Assembly: GCF_000336615.1 (NCBI RefSeq)
Contig: NZ_AOLW01000015.1
Span: 224 to 50,212 of the forward strand
From: Haloarcula amylolytica JCM 13557
GTDB taxonomy: Archaea > Halobacteriota > Halobacteria > Halobacteriales > Haloarculaceae
Reading direction: 5' to 3'
Length of the DNA: 49,989 nucleotides
The number at the start of each line of letters is the position of its first letter. The first letter of the stretch is position 1. The position numbers were made by a program, and so were the translations under genes. The notes below the pieces were generated by a model. That model searched no databases. It worked only from the letters and a program-made list of their open reading frames with translations, and was not told the DNA's origin. Below, piece by piece: positions 1 through 8,502 of this stretch.

Positions 1-78
1 ACACGGAAGATAAGCCCGCCAGCGTTCCGGGGAGTACTGGAGTGCGCGAGCCTCTGGGAAATCCGGTTCGCCGCCACC
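1..78 (+). rRNA. rrf: 5S ribosomal RNA, 3' part
   Basis: The first 78 bases match the 3' two thirds of haloarchaeal 5S rRNA, from the loop around acacggaagataagccc to the closing stem gccgccacc. The 5' third lies outside the window, so 16S and 23S genes should lie to the left. A perfect hairpin follows. I see no tRNA-Cys behind it, although some haloarchaeal rRNA operons carry one there. The match is from memory of Haloarcula 5S; the 3' end could be off by one or two bases. Confidence 0.95.
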
Positions 79-94
79 ATTCATACCTTTCACA

Positions 95-140
95 GCCCAC
101 TCGGGAGAGACATCTCTCCCGAGTGGGCGTTCTGTATTTG
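95..140 (+). terminator. Hairpin after the rRNA operon
   Basis: Bases 95-110 are a perfect inverted repeat of 113-128 (16 pairs, two bases between the arms), followed by a T-rich stretch (ttctgtatttg). It starts 16 bases after the 5S end, so a terminator or rRNA-processing stem of the rrn operon is the natural reading. Archaeal termination usually depends on the T-run rather than the hairpin, so the stem may serve processing instead. Confidence 0.75.
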
Positions 141-281
141 TACAAACCGAGAGCTGTCAGCTCACCAAGCCAGTCGTTCGTCGTTTACAAGATACGAGCT
201 AGCGGCAGCGCTATCCGGAGTGTTTCCAGCCTGTGCGGGCAGATATGAACTATTAATACTCCAACGGCATCGAGTTAATAC

Positions 282-701
282 ATGGGCGTTGTTAGTATCT
301 CGATGCCGGACGAACTGGAGGAGCGAATCGATACGTTCGCGGACGAACACGGATATACGGGTCGCAGCGAAGTCGTACGGGAGGCAGTCCGGAACCTGAT
401 GGGCGAGTTCGAGGACAAGCGACTGGAGGACCGCGAACTAATGGCAGTCGTCACAGTCCTGTTTGACTACGAGACGACGACTGTCGAGGAGAAGATGATG
501 CATCTGCGCCACGATCACGAATCTATCGTCGCGTCGAACTTCCACAGCCACGTCGGGGACCGGTACTGTATGGAGTTGTTCGTGCTGGAAGGCCAACTGG
601 AGGACATCTCCGCGTTCGTCGGCAAAGTCCGGGCGACGAAGGATACGCTGTCTGTCGATTACTCGGTCCTGCCGGTCGACGACATCAACATGATCTCGTG
701 A
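282..701 (+). CDS. nikR: NikR-type nickel-responsive regulator
   Basis: A 139-residue protein with an N-terminal ribbon-helix-helix DNA-binding domain (about 1-45, beginning with the strand [15 protein letters not shown]) and a C-terminal ACT-like metal-binding domain. The Ni(II) ligands of E. coli NikR are kept with the same spacing: H77, H88, H90 and C96, in [12 protein letters not shown]. It probably represses nickel uptake genes when Ni is plentiful; no nickel transporter lies in this window. A TATA-like tattaat at 251-257 is 25-30 bases before the ATG, so the mRNA is probably leaderless. It stands alone between the rRNA operon and a cysteine synthase gene. Confidence 0.9.
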   Translation: MGVVSISMPDELEERIDTFADEHGYTGRSEVVREAVRNLMGEFEDKRLEDRELMAVVTVLFDYETTTVEEKMMHLRHDHESIVASNFHSHVGDRYCMELFVLEGQLEDISAFVGKVRATKDTLSVDYSVLPVDDINMIS

Positions 702-801
702 GCTGTCGTTGACGTCGGAAAGTCCTGCCGCGGGTCGTGAGTCCACGAACAGTTTGGCACCTTCAGTAGGCGTTTAAGTCGGGGCCGCGTAGCCGGCGGC
801 G

Positions 802-1713
802 ATGAAAGACTCTATTCTCGATACAATCGGGTCCCCGCTGGTCTCGGTACGCGCGCCGGAGGGGGCAACCGTTGCAGCGAAGATCGAGTCGTTCAATCCC
901 GGCGGCTCCGCCAAGGACCGGCCGGCGAAGTACATGATCGATGACGCCGAGCGAAACGGCTCGCTCGAACCGGGTGATACACTGGTCGAACCGACGAGTG
1001 GCAACACCGGCATCGGCATGGCGATGGTCGGATCGACGAAGGGGTACGACGTTGTGCTGGTGATGCCGTCCTCGAAGTCACCCGAGCGTCGCCAGATAAT
1101 GAAGGCCTACGGTGCGGAGATAGAGCTCGTCGAGGGCGACATCTCCGACGCGAAAGAGCGCGCGGACGAGCTGAGTGAGCGCGACGACTACGTCCAGTTG
1201 CGGCAGTTCGACAACCCGGCGAACCCGAAGGCACATTACGAGACCACGGGTGAGGAGATTATCGAACAGATCGGCGACCGGACGGTAGACGCGCTGGTGG
1301 CCGGCGTCGGAACCGGCGGCACAATCACCGGGACGGGTCGTCGACTGCGCGAAGCGTTCCCAGAGATGGACATCGTCGCCGTCGAACCAGCGGACAACGC
1401 CGTCCTCTCGGGGATGGAACCGGGAACTGGCAAGGATAGCTTCCAGGGAATGGGGCCGGGCTTCGTCAGCGACAACTTAGACACCGATCTGCTGGACGAC
1501 GTGCTGACGGTCGAGCTCCCGGACGCGGAAGACGAGTGCCGGCGACTCGCCCACGAGGAGGGTATCCTCGTCGGCCAGTCCTCGGGTGCGTCGAACCTCG
1601 CCGCGCGAGAGGTAGCCGAACAACTCGTCGCGGACGGCGTCGACGACCCGTTCGTGGTCACAGTCTACTGGGACAGCGGGGAGCGGTATATGTCGACCGG
1701 GATGTTCGACTGA
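802..1713 (+). CDS. cysK: Cysteine synthase (O-acetylserine sulfhydrylase family)
   Basis: A 303-residue fold-type II PLP enzyme that makes cysteine from O-acetylserine (or O-phosphoserine) and sulfide. Visible motifs are the PLP lysine K38 in GGSAKDRPAKYM, the substrate loop EPTSGNTGI, the glycine-rich phosphate site GVGTGGTITG and the C-terminal GERYMSTGMFD. Length is normal for CysK/CysM. A box tttaag at about 774-779 lies 25-28 bases before the ATG, fitting a leaderless mRNA. CysK and CysM cannot be separated by eye, and cystathionine beta-synthase-like activity is possible. It is convergent with the unknown gene at 1749-2294. Confidence 0.9.
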   Translation: MKDSILDTIGSPLVSVRAPEGATVAAKIESFNPGGSAKDRPAKYMIDDAERNGSLEPGDTLVEPTSGNTGIGMAMVGSTKGYDVVLVMPSSKSPERRQIMKAYGAEIELVEGDISDAKERADELSERDDYVQLRQFDNPANPKAHYETTGEEIIEQIGDRTVDALVAGVGTGGTITGTGRRLREAFPEMDIVAVEPADNAVLSGMEPGTGKDSFQGMGPGFVSDNLDTDLLDDVLTVELPDAEDECRRLAHEEGILVGQSSGASNLAAREVAEQLVADGVDDPFVVTVYWDSGERYMSTGMFD

Positions 1714-1748
1714 GCCCGGTCTGTTCTGCGCGCGCGGTGTGGCCCGAA

Positions 1749-2294
1749 TCAGGCCCCGAACTCCGATTCGGTCACCCTGACGATGAGCGTGTCGTCCACG
1801 TCTCGAAGGTCGTACTCGGGAATCGTGTCTCCGGTCCGCGTCAGAAGCATCGGCTCGACAAGCTCGGGTGGACGCTCGGTCTCCATGGCCTGTGTGTCGG
1901 GCGTTGGCTCCGACTCTCCTTCCGACGAGCCTTCGGCATTAGATTCGCTGGTCACGTCCGGTTCGACAATACCGTACACCTTGAGAAAGCGACCGGTATC
2001 TTCGGGCGCAACGTCGTCGTCCCGGATTGACGCGGCGAGGTCCCGGGAGAGCCATTCCGTCTCACTAATTGACGGATCACGAACGAACGCGGCGTCGGCG
2101 AAGCGGACGAGATACCAGTTCAAATCGTTGAGCAGCGCTACTGCTGCCCCGAGGCTTACGGTGTCGACGGCGACGGTATTCGCGAACGGTTCCTGCAGGT
2201 CGTAGGTAGCGAGTGCGTTCCGCGCGGTCTCGCGCGAGAGGAGTTCGTACCGGAGATTCACGCCCTCGCTCCCGACGAGACAGACCTGCGTCAT
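1749..2294 (-). CDS. Conserved haloarchaeal protein of unknown function (DUF5804-like?)
   Basis: A 181-residue, very acidic soluble protein. The N-terminal part (MTQVCLVGSEGVNLRYELLS) and a C-terminal part ending in DTLIVRVTESEFG look folded; the middle (about 110-140) is a Ser/Glu/Pro-rich linker. No catalytic motif, cofactor site, signal peptide or membrane segment is visible. It starts 27 bases after thiI on the same strand and is probably cotranscribed with it. I associate the N-terminus with the haloarchaeal family DUF5804, but only from memory. That it is a real gene is well supported by codon use and position. Confidence 0.7.
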   Translation of the reverse strand: MTQVCLVGSEGVNLRYELLSRETARNALATYDLQEPFANTVAVDTVSLGAAVALLNDLNWYLVRFADAAFVRDPSISETEWLSRDLAASIRDDDVAPEDTGRFLKVYGIVEPDVTSESNAEGSSEGESEPTPDTQAMETERPPELVEPMLLTRTGDTIPEYDLRDVDDTLIVRVTESEFGA

Positions 2295-2321
2295 GGCTCA
2301 ACCCTGGCCCGCCCCGGAAAT

Positions 2322-3509
2322 TTAGCTTTCGATGGGGACGACGGCGCGGTCCCGGGCACAGGCTTCGGCGCGCTCGAACAGGTCGTCGGGTTCGGCTACC
2401 CGAACGGCTTCCAGCGAGGCGTTGGTTTCCGGATGTGATGGCGCGACGCGATTACAGCCCGTGTCGATCGTCGAGTCCTGAAAGGTCCCGATGGCCCGTG
2501 CGTGGTTGGTTATCTCGGACTTGTCGACGGTGAGGTTCGGTCGGTGTACCGGGAGCGTAGTCGCGGCGTCCGTGACGGCGATGTTCGCGCTCGTCTGGCT
2601 GGACTTCTGCCCGATTGCTTCGCCGGTGACGATGCCGACGGCGTCACATTCGTTCGCGATAGCGTCGGCGACTGCGAGCATGAACCGGCGGAGAACGAGC
2701 ATTCGGAGCGACCCGAGGTCCCGAGAAAGCTCGGTGACGACGTCACCGGCGTCGATTACGGACAGCGACAGGTCGTGTCCGGGCGCGTACGAGGCGAGCG
2801 TTTCGACAGTCGAGACGGCTCGAGCCCGGTGGTCGGGGCCGCCGTAGTCTCCCAGGTCGACGTAGACGGGGAGCACGGGTGCGCCGCGTTTCATCAGCTT
2901 CCAGGCGGCGACGGGCGAGTCGATGCCGCCGCTGACGAGGGCGACCACGGGGCGCTGGGTCCCGAGCGGGAGGCCACCGGGTCCCGCACGTTTCTCACAG
3001 AAGACGTAGGCCTCGTCGGCGCGACACTCGACGAACAGCTCGAAATCGGGGTTGTCGAGGTCGACAGCGGGATCGCCGCCCAGTCCCTCGATTGCCTCCC
3101 AGACGGCGGTGCCACCGTCGGACTCGATGTCCGTGCTCGAAAAGGGGTGTGCCTCTGCTGGCCCCGCTCGACGGGCGTTGACAGCGAAAGCGCCGCCGTC
3201 GTACTGCTCCCGCGCGGTCGCGGCCAGTGCATCTTCGATTGCGGACAGCGTCGGGTCGACAGTCGTGACCGCCGAGGCGGAGGTGACGCCGAACGTGTCG
3301 GCCGCGGCTGCGGTCACGCCCTCCGGGTGGTCAGTGTGGACGAACAGCCGGTTCCGGCGCTGTTCGATGTCTCCTGACAAGCCGCGCGCGTCGAGCATCG
3401 CTCGGAGGTTGTCCGCCAGTTGCCCCTCCATCTTCCGGCGGACCTGATCGCTCTTGACGCCGAGTTCGCCGTGGCGGAGGAGCACGCTATCGGCGTCCGG
3501 TGGATGCAT
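2322..3509 (-). CDS. thiI: tRNA 4-thiouridine synthase ThiI
   Basis: A 395-residue protein with the ThiI order of domains: N-terminal ferredoxin-like and THUMP RNA-binding region (about 1-175) and a PP-loop ATP pyrophosphatase with the motif SGGIDSP at about 193-199. It adenylates U8 of tRNA for sulfur insertion; in many organisms it also feeds thiazole synthesis. There is no C-terminal rhodanese domain, as in other archaeal forms, so sulfur must come from another carrier; a late Cys in DTGCNRVAP may take part. A box like ctttact at 3532-3540 precedes the ATG at leaderless spacing. Neighbours on the same strand are mat and the unknown gene downstream. Confidence 0.9.
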   Translation of the reverse strand: MHPPDADSVLLRHGELGVKSDQVRRKMEGQLADNLRAMLDARGLSGDIEQRRNRLFVHTDHPEGVTAAAADTFGVTSASAVTTVDPTLSAIEDALAATAREQYDGGAFAVNARRAGPAEAHPFSSTDIESDGGTAVWEAIEGLGGDPAVDLDNPDFELFVECRADEAYVFCEKRAGPGGLPLGTQRPVVALVSGGIDSPVAAWKLMKRGAPVLPVYVDLGDYGGPDHRARAVSTVETLASYAPGHDLSLSVIDAGDVVTELSRDLGSLRMLVLRRFMLAVADAIANECDAVGIVTGEAIGQKSSQTSANIAVTDAATTLPVHRPNLTVDKSEITNHARAIGTFQDSTIDTGCNRVAPSHPETNASLEAVRVAEPDDLFERAEACARDRAVVPIES

Positions 3510-3556
3510 GCCCGCGAGTTGACTACCGGCGAGTAAAGGGGTGTCGCCTCGCCGCC

Positions 3557-4759
3557 TCAGAACGTCGAGAGGTTGCCGTCGATGACCTGCCGCGTGATGT
3601 CGGTCACGTCAGCGAGTTCGTCGTCGATTGTGGCCTGGATATCTGCTTCGACGTCGCCGACCGCGACACCGTCCTCGGTGATGACCGTCGCGTCGGCGAC
3701 GTGGGGCTCGTCGATCGGTGAGCCGATCTGTGAGAGCAGGCGCATCTGGACCTGTCGGATGCCGTCGACCTCGCTTGCGACGGACTGTGCGATCTCCGTC
3801 GAGAGGAGGTTGTATATCTTTCCGATGTGGTTGACGGGGTTCTTGCCGGACGTCGCTTCCATGCTCATCGGGCGGTTCGGCGTGATGAGGCCGTTCGCGC
3901 GGTTCCCGCGGCCAACGGAGCCGTCGTCGCCCTGCTCGGCGCTGGTCCCGGTGGTCGTGAGATAGATGGACTCGGCGTCGTAATCGTCGGCCGTGTTGAC
4001 GTGGACCGTGACGTCCCGGTCAGTGTACTCCTCGGCGAGGTCGGTGACGAACGCTTGAACGTCTGAAACGGCGGTTTTGTACGCGTCGAGGTCCGGAACG
4101 TGTTCGTCGACCATCGCAACGGCCACGGTCACGTCGATGTGATCGCCCTCGCGCTTGCCCATTACCTTCACGTCCTGGCCGACGACCGGGTTGGACTCGG
4201 CGTACTCGCCGGTCAATGTCTCCTCGGTGTTGAGAACGATCTTTTCAGTTTCTGTCAGCGGAGCGTGGCCGACGCCGTAGCTGGTATCGTTCGCCATCGG
4301 AATTGCTGCTTCCTCGCCGAACACGGTCTGGAGGTCGCCCGACCCTTCGCCGAACTGGACGTCGACGATGACATCGGAGCCGAGGTCGAGGTGGGGGAAC
4401 TGCTCGTCGAGGTAGTCGCGTGCGGCCTGGAGGGCAATACTCTCGGCCGGGATGCGCTCGCCGTCGAACTTCTTCGTCGCTCGGCCGACGACCAGAATGT
4501 AGATCGGCTCAAGCACTTCGCCGCCGCCGTACGCGGGGGCGGCAGTGCCGGCGACGAGTTGTGTCTCGTCGGTGTTGTAGTGCAAGACTGTGCCGAACCG
4601 GTCGATGTACGTCTGTGCCAGCGCACGCGACACTGTCTCCGCGATGCCGTCACAGATGGAGTCCGGATGGCCGATACCCTTGCGCTCTACGACTTCGATG
4701 TCCTGATCTTCGACGGCGAGCCCGCTCGCAGGTTGGACGTGGATGTTCCGCTCGGTCAT
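3557..4759 (-). CDS. mat: S-adenosylmethionine synthetase, archaeal type
   Basis: A 400-residue archaeal methionine adenosyltransferase that makes S-adenosylmethionine from methionine and ATP. It belongs to the archaeal family, which is very divergent from bacterial MetK; the signature is [17 protein letters not shown] (25-41), followed by a glycine-rich region with [10 protein letters not shown]. Length is typical. The upstream TATA-like element agttatag (4783-4791 on this strand) sits about 28 bases from the ATG, giving a leaderless mRNA. It precedes thiI on the same strand (47-base gap), which probably has its own promoter. Confidence 0.95.
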   Translation of the reverse strand: MTERNIHVQPASGLAVEDQDIEVVERKGIGHPDSICDGIAETVSRALAQTYIDRFGTVLHYNTDETQLVAGTAAPAYGGGEVLEPIYILVVGRATKKFDGERIPAESIALQAARDYLDEQFPHLDLGSDVIVDVQFGEGSGDLQTVFGEEAAIPMANDTSYGVGHAPLTETEKIVLNTEETLTGEYAESNPVVGQDVKVMGKREGDHIDVTVAVAMVDEHVPDLDAYKTAVSDVQAFVTDLAEEYTDRDVTVHVNTADDYDAESIYLTTTGTSAEQGDDGSVGRGNRANGLITPNRPMSMEATSGKNPVNHIGKIYNLLSTEIAQSVASEVDGIRQVQMRLLSQIGSPIDEPHVADATVITEDGVAVGDVEADIQATIDDELADVTDITRQVIDGNLSTF

Positions 4760-4818
4760 TGCCTCGACTTCGTCTGGCCGGGTTCTATAACTTACGGGAA
4801 CAGATAATAGCGGAATGA

Positions 4819-5361
4819 TTACTCGTTCGCATCGCTAAGTAGCATACCGAGATAGGAGGTCCGCTGCTGGTCGCTGGGGTCCAGACTGAGGTCCTGAAGC
4901 ACCTCGTAGGCCCCCTCTCGAACGGGTTCGATGTCGCCGTCGGTCTCCCGTTCGACTTCGACGAACTCGCCGACGTCGTCGACAGCGTCGAGCGTGACGT
5001 CGTATTCTCGGACCTCGTACACCCGGCGGTTCTTCCGGACGGTCGCCGCGGGCTCGAAGCCGAGGTGCTGGACGATAGCGTCGATGTCGTCGCCGTCTTC
5101 GACGCCTGTTTCGAACTCCTCTCGGCTCTTCGACTCCGCTTCGAGGAGCGGCCCCTTGTAGGTAACTTTCGCGTTCGTCTCCCCCTTTCTGGTCTCGCGA
5201 CGGACCCGGAACGCCTCGTCCGTCTCGGCGAAATCCCGATGGGGGGCGTCGTAGTACGTGTCCGTCTGTATCACCGTGTCGACCTGCTCGGCCCCGAGTT
5301 CGTCGAGTCGCTCCGCGACAGCCTCGATGTCCGCTGGCACTTTCACCTCGACTTCGTACAT
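4819..5361 (-). CDS. cyaB: CYTH-domain protein (CyaB / class IV adenylate cyclase family)
   Basis: A 180-residue CYTH protein. It begins with the family signature MYEVEVKV (ExExK-like, for metal-triphosphate binding) and contains QTDTYYDAPHRDF, AFRVRRE and VTYKGP, the conserved strands of the triphosphate tunnel. Family members are class IV adenylate cyclases, thiamine triphosphatases or inorganic triphosphatases; which activity applies cannot be told here. I chose the ATG at 5361 because it puts the EVEVKV strand at the N-terminus; an upstream in-frame start at 5412 would add 17 unrelated residues. It is divergent from the threonine dehydratase gene with 80 bases between. Confidence 0.85.
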   Translation of the reverse strand: MYEVEVKVPADIEAVAERLDELGAEQVDTVIQTDTYYDAPHRDFAETDEAFRVRRETRKGETNAKVTYKGPLLEAESKSREEFETGVEDGDDIDAIVQHLGFEPAATVRKNRRVYEVREYDVTLDAVDDVGEFVEVERETDGDIEPVREGAYEVLQDLSLDPSDQQRTSYLGMLLSDANE

Positions 5362-5441
5362 ACTGAGGGGCTGGACCGGCCTGCTAAAAAACGCTCCCGT
5401 CGACCGCGCCATTTACTGTGTCTGCTCTCCCGGGTAGTAGT

Positions 5442-6470
5442 ATGGCCGGTCGCTACGAACCGATCGACTCCCCGGACGAGACGACCCTCTTTCCGTACCA
5501 CGACCTGACGCCGCCGACAGTTGCTACGGTCGCGCACGCGCGACAACGCATCCGGCAGCACCTCCCAGAGACGCCCTTAGTCCGCAGCGAAGCCCTCTCA
5601 GATGCCCTCAACGCGGATGTCCTGCTCAAGCGGGAAGACACGCTCCCGACCGGGGCGTTCAAAGTCCGCGGCGGTGTGAACCTCGTCGCGTCCCTCGACG
5701 AGGAGTTCAGGGACGCCGGACTGCTCGCCGCGAGCACGGGGAACCACGGCCAGTCTATCGCCTGGGCCGGACGCGAGTTCGACGTGCCAGTCACCATCGG
5801 TGTCCCGAGGGAAGCCAACGCCGGAAAGGTCGATGCGCTGGAGCAACTGGGCGCGGAGGTCGTTCAACACGGCGAGGACTACGACGAGGCCCGCGAACAC
5901 ATCGAGGACTTGGCGACCCAGCGCGAGGCGCGCTACGTCCACTCCGGCAACGAACCGAAGTTGCTCGCCGGCGTCGGCACGGCGGGCCTCGAAATCCTCG
6001 ACGAACGGCCCGATGTCGACCGCGTGTTCTGCCCCGTCGGCGGCGGCACCGCCGCGGCCGGGTACTGCATCACGCTCGGGGCGATGACCGACGCCGCTGT
6101 CGTCGGTGTGCAGGCCGCGGGCGCACCCGCGGTGTACCGCGCTTGGCAGGAGGAGACGTTGGAGGCCCTCGACAGCGTCGACACCATCGCTGAGGGCGTC
6201 GCGACCCGGGTGCCGTTCGCACTCCCGACCGGCATACTCCAGAAGGGGCTCTCGGATTTCCGTCTCGTATCTGAGGACGCCATCGCGGACGCCGTGGCAC
6301 GCCTGTTCGAGACGGACCGCATCGTCATGGAGGGGGCCTGCGCGACGGCTGTCGCCGCAGCGATAGAGGCTGGCGACGAACTCCGGGGTGAGACGGTTGT
6401 CCTTCCCGTTTCAGGCCGGAACATCGACCGCGAGAAGTTCGACCGACTGTTGGCTGAAAGCGAGTACTAG
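5442..6470 (+). CDS. ilvA: Threonine/serine dehydratase (threonine ammonia-lyase)
   Basis: A 342-residue fold-type II PLP enzyme. The PLP lysine is K74 in GAFKVRGG, STGNHGQSIAWAG is the substrate loop and CPVGGGTAAAG the phosphate-binding loop. It deaminates threonine to 2-oxobutyrate (isoleucine route) or serine to pyruvate. The C-terminal ACT regulatory domain of biosynthetic IlvA is missing, so it is the short, catabolic-like form. The start is the ATG at 5442, with an atttac box 26-32 bases upstream; a GTG at 5418 would add eight residues of no family likeness. Serine racemase-like activity is a possible alternative. Confidence 0.85.
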   Translation: MAGRYEPIDSPDETTLFPYHDLTPPTVATVAHARQRIRQHLPETPLVRSEALSDALNADVLLKREDTLPTGAFKVRGGVNLVASLDEEFRDAGLLAASTGNHGQSIAWAGREFDVPVTIGVPREANAGKVDALEQLGAEVVQHGEDYDEAREHIEDLATQREARYVHSGNEPKLLAGVGTAGLEILDERPDVDRVFCPVGGGTAAAGYCITLGAMTDAAVVGVQAAGAPAVYRAWQEETLEALDSVDTIAEGVATRVPFALPTGILQKGLSDFRLVSEDAIADAVARLFETDRIVMEGACATAVAAAIEAGDELRGETVVLPVSGRNIDREKFDRLLAESEY

Positions 6471-6549
6471 TCGGCCACTTCCGAAGTTGCTCGACTGCTA
6501 CTGACCGGGAAACGTTGTCCTTAAGAGTGCCACGACTGACGAACAGGGT

Positions 6550-7497
6550 ATGAGCAACGAGTCTGAGACTGAAGTCGATGAGGAAACCGCAGACGAAGAA
6601 GAGCAAGCGGAGGGACTCCAGAAAGGCGATGTCGTCAAGCTCGCCTACACCGCCCGCACCGTCGACGGCGGCCAGCTTGTCGACACGACTGACGAGGAAG
6701 TCGCCGAGGACGACGGCATCGACACCGAACAGCAGGAGTTCGGCCCGCGAACCATCGTGCTGGGCGAGAACCACATCTTCCCGGACGTCGAGCAGGACAT
6801 CTACGGGAAGGAGGTCGGCGACGAGGGCGACGTGACTGTCGCCGCCGCCGATGCCTTCGGGGAATACGACGAGGAAGAGGTCCGGACGGTCTCGAAGGAC
6901 AAGATTCCGGAGGACGACCGCTACCCCGGCGCGCACGTCGACATCGAGGGCGAGCACGGCCATATCGAGACCATCATCGGCGGCCGCGCGCGAGTGGACT
7001 TCAACCACCCGCTGGCCGGCGAGGACGTCGAGTACGACTACGAAATCCTCGAAGAGGTCACGGACCGCGAGGAGAAGGCCCAGGGCATCATCCAGATGAT
7101 GCTCGACATGGAGCTCGACGTGTGGTTCGAGACCGACACCGTCGAGGAAGAACAGCTCGTCGAAAGCGAAGACGACGAAGACGAGGACGAGGAGTCCGAG
7201 CCCGAGTACGAAACCGTCGAAGTCGAGAAGGAGACGCTCTACATCGAGGCGACGCCGCAGCTGACGATGAACCAGCAGTGGATGATGGGCAAACAGCAGA
7301 TCGCACAGCAGCTCACCCAGCTGCTCGACATCGACCGCATCATCGTGCAGGAAGAGATCGGTGGCGGCGGCATGGGCATGCCCGGCATGATGGGCGGCAT
7401 GGGCGGTGCCGGCGGCGCTGACATCGAAGACGCGCTGGAAGACGCTGACGTGGACGCCGAAGAGATCGTCGAAGAGATCGAAGGCGCCGAAGAGTAA
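6550..7497 (+). CDS. FKBP-type peptidyl-prolyl isomerase with Gly-Met tail
   Basis: A 315-residue archaeal long FKBP (FKBP26/SlyD-like). After an acidic leader of about 24 residues comes the FKBP core with an inserted flap (VVKLAYTARTVDGG, later GGRARVDFNHPLAGEDVEYDYEI), then a C-terminal domain rich in Met and Gln. It ends with GGGGMGMPGMMGGMGG and an acidic helix. Role: prolyl isomerisation and holdase chaperoning in the cytoplasm. The Gly-Met tail recalls the flexible GGM tails of group I and II chaperonins, unusual on a prolyl isomerase as far as I know. A ccttaaga box at 6519-6526 gives a leaderless mRNA. A hairpin and T-run follow. Confidence 0.9.
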   Translation: MSNESETEVDEETADEEEQAEGLQKGDVVKLAYTARTVDGGQLVDTTDEEVAEDDGIDTEQQEFGPRTIVLGENHIFPDVEQDIYGKEVGDEGDVTVAAADAFGEYDEEEVRTVSKDKIPEDDRYPGAHVDIEGEHGHIETIIGGRARVDFNHPLAGEDVEYDYEILEEVTDREEKAQGIIQMMLDMELDVWFETDTVEEEQLVESEDDEDEDEESEPEYETVEVEKETLYIEATPQLTMNQQWMMGKQQIAQQLTQLLDIDRIIVQEEIGGGGMGMPGMMGGMGGAGGADIEDALEDADVDAEEIVEEIEGAEE

Positions 7498-7533
7498 CTG
7501 CGCCGCGAGCACGCCGAGCGATTCTTGAGTGAT

Positions 7534-7553
7534 AAGCGCCAGCGAGCGCTTTT
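7534..7553 (+). terminator. Hairpin with T-run after the FKBP gene
   Basis: The arms aagcgc (7534-7539) and gcgctt (7546-7551) pair with six bases between them and end in a short T-run (7550-7553). The site lies 37 bases after the FKBP stop codon, so it probably ends that transcript. Confidence 0.5.
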
Positions 7554-7635
7554 GCGGTTCCGAGCGGTAGCGACTGCCACTTTCTGACGGCACAGACGGG
7601 AGAACGGTTATATCCACGACACGTCATCACTACCC

Positions 7636-7836
7636 ATGCGAGTATCGCTGATGTACCCGCTACTGCTCGCGCTCCCGCCCGGAATCGCCTTCGGTGTCGG
7701 CACGGTTGTGCTGACTGGCAGCGCCGGGCTTGGACTGGCAGCCGGCGTCGGCGTCGGTCTCGGACTGTTCCTGTTGATACTCGTGGGTACGGAGTTCGGC
7801 TCGACGGACAGAGAACTACAGCCCGGCCGCGAATAG
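7636..7836 (+). CDS. Small membrane protein
   Basis: A 66-residue protein with two predicted membrane helices (about 5-28 and 31-52, the second rich in Gly, Leu and Val) and a short charged C-terminus. No known family recognised; function unknown. A clear gttatatcc box at about 7606-7613 lies at leaderless distance from the ATG, which supports a real gene despite its size. It is convergent with the KaiC-like gene, only eight bases from its stop codon. Confidence 0.65.
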   Translation: MRVSLMYPLLLALPPGIAFGVGTVVLTGSAGLGLAAGVGVGLGLFLLILVGTEFGSTDRELQPGRE

Positions 7837-7844
7837 AATCCGTC

Positions 7845-8474
7845 TCAGGCGATGTCGCGGCTGGTGTCGATGCTGACCTCTTCGACGAGATTGAGTTTGA
7901 TGATGTCGGTGGGAGCTCGCCCGCCGCGGAACTTCGGAATCGCGAGGCGGTTTTCCACCTCGTCACCGGTCGTCGTGGTGTTGAGCTGGAACACCACGTC
8001 AGCGAAGTGCTCGGTCGTATCCCGAAGCGGTGGCACGTCTCGGCCATCGAGACAGTGGACGATAGCGAGGCTCCCGGTGTTGACGATGTGGTTCTGCAGG
8101 TCGTTCATGAACGCGCGAAAGCGCGAGTGTGGCTCCTGTGCTTCCAGCACGTCCAGCGGGTCGACGATGAGGTTCGAGGTTTCCGGGAGCGCCGAGACGA
8201 GCTTACCGGCGTTGTCAAGGGGCGCTTCGCCGGAGATGTGCCGCACCGTCGGGTCCCCGGTGTTGGCCGGCGTCTGCTCGATGCTCGCGATGACCGACTC
8301 GGCGGTCCGGTCGAGCGACAGCCACAGCGTCCCGCGCGTGGCGGTGAGTTCGTAGAGGAACAGCTCCGCCTGGCTGGCCGGCTGGGCAGAGAGCACGACG
8401 ATACTCCCGGCAGGGATGCCTCCGTCGAGCTTTCTGTCGAGGACATCGATGCCCGTTCGCAACCGGTTGGCCAT
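7845..8474 (-). CDS. RAD55/KaiC-like protein with degenerate P-loop
   Basis: A 209-residue RecA-fold protein of the haloarchaeal KaiC/RAD55-like group. The opening RTGIDVLDRKLDGGIPAGS and the Walker B-like strand NLIVDPLDVLEA fit that family. The Walker A segment, normally SGPPGTGKT, reads SAQPASQAE (29-37): the Lys and the Thr/Ser are gone, so ATP binding is probably lost. It lies 28 bases downstream of a MinD-like ATPase gene on the same strand, which suggests that the two work together in signalling or positioning. Function not established; a scaffold or regulatory role is inference. Confidence 0.75.
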   Translation of the reverse strand: MANRLRTGIDVLDRKLDGGIPAGSIVVLSAQPASQAELFLYELTATRGTLWLSLDRTAESVIASIEQTPANTGDPTVRHISGEAPLDNAGKLVSALPETSNLIVDPLDVLEAQEPHSRFRAFMNDLQNHIVNTGSLAIVHCLDGRDVPPLRDTTEHFADVVFQLNTTTTGDEVENRLAIPKFRGGRAPTDIIKLNLVEEVSIDTSRDIA

Positions 8475-8502
8475 ACCACTGAGAAATTATTTAGCCACGA
8501 GA

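Noticed and set aside
79..281. tRNA-Cys after 5S rRNA
   Set aside because: Some haloarchaeal rRNA operons have it, but I find no cloverleaf or T-arm consensus in this stretch.
6325..7617. 430-codon frame on the minus strand over the FKBP gene
   Set aside because: Antisense shadow of an acidic, GC-rich gene; its Leu/Val/Asp/His-rich text has no domain, and the FKBP on the other strand is certain.
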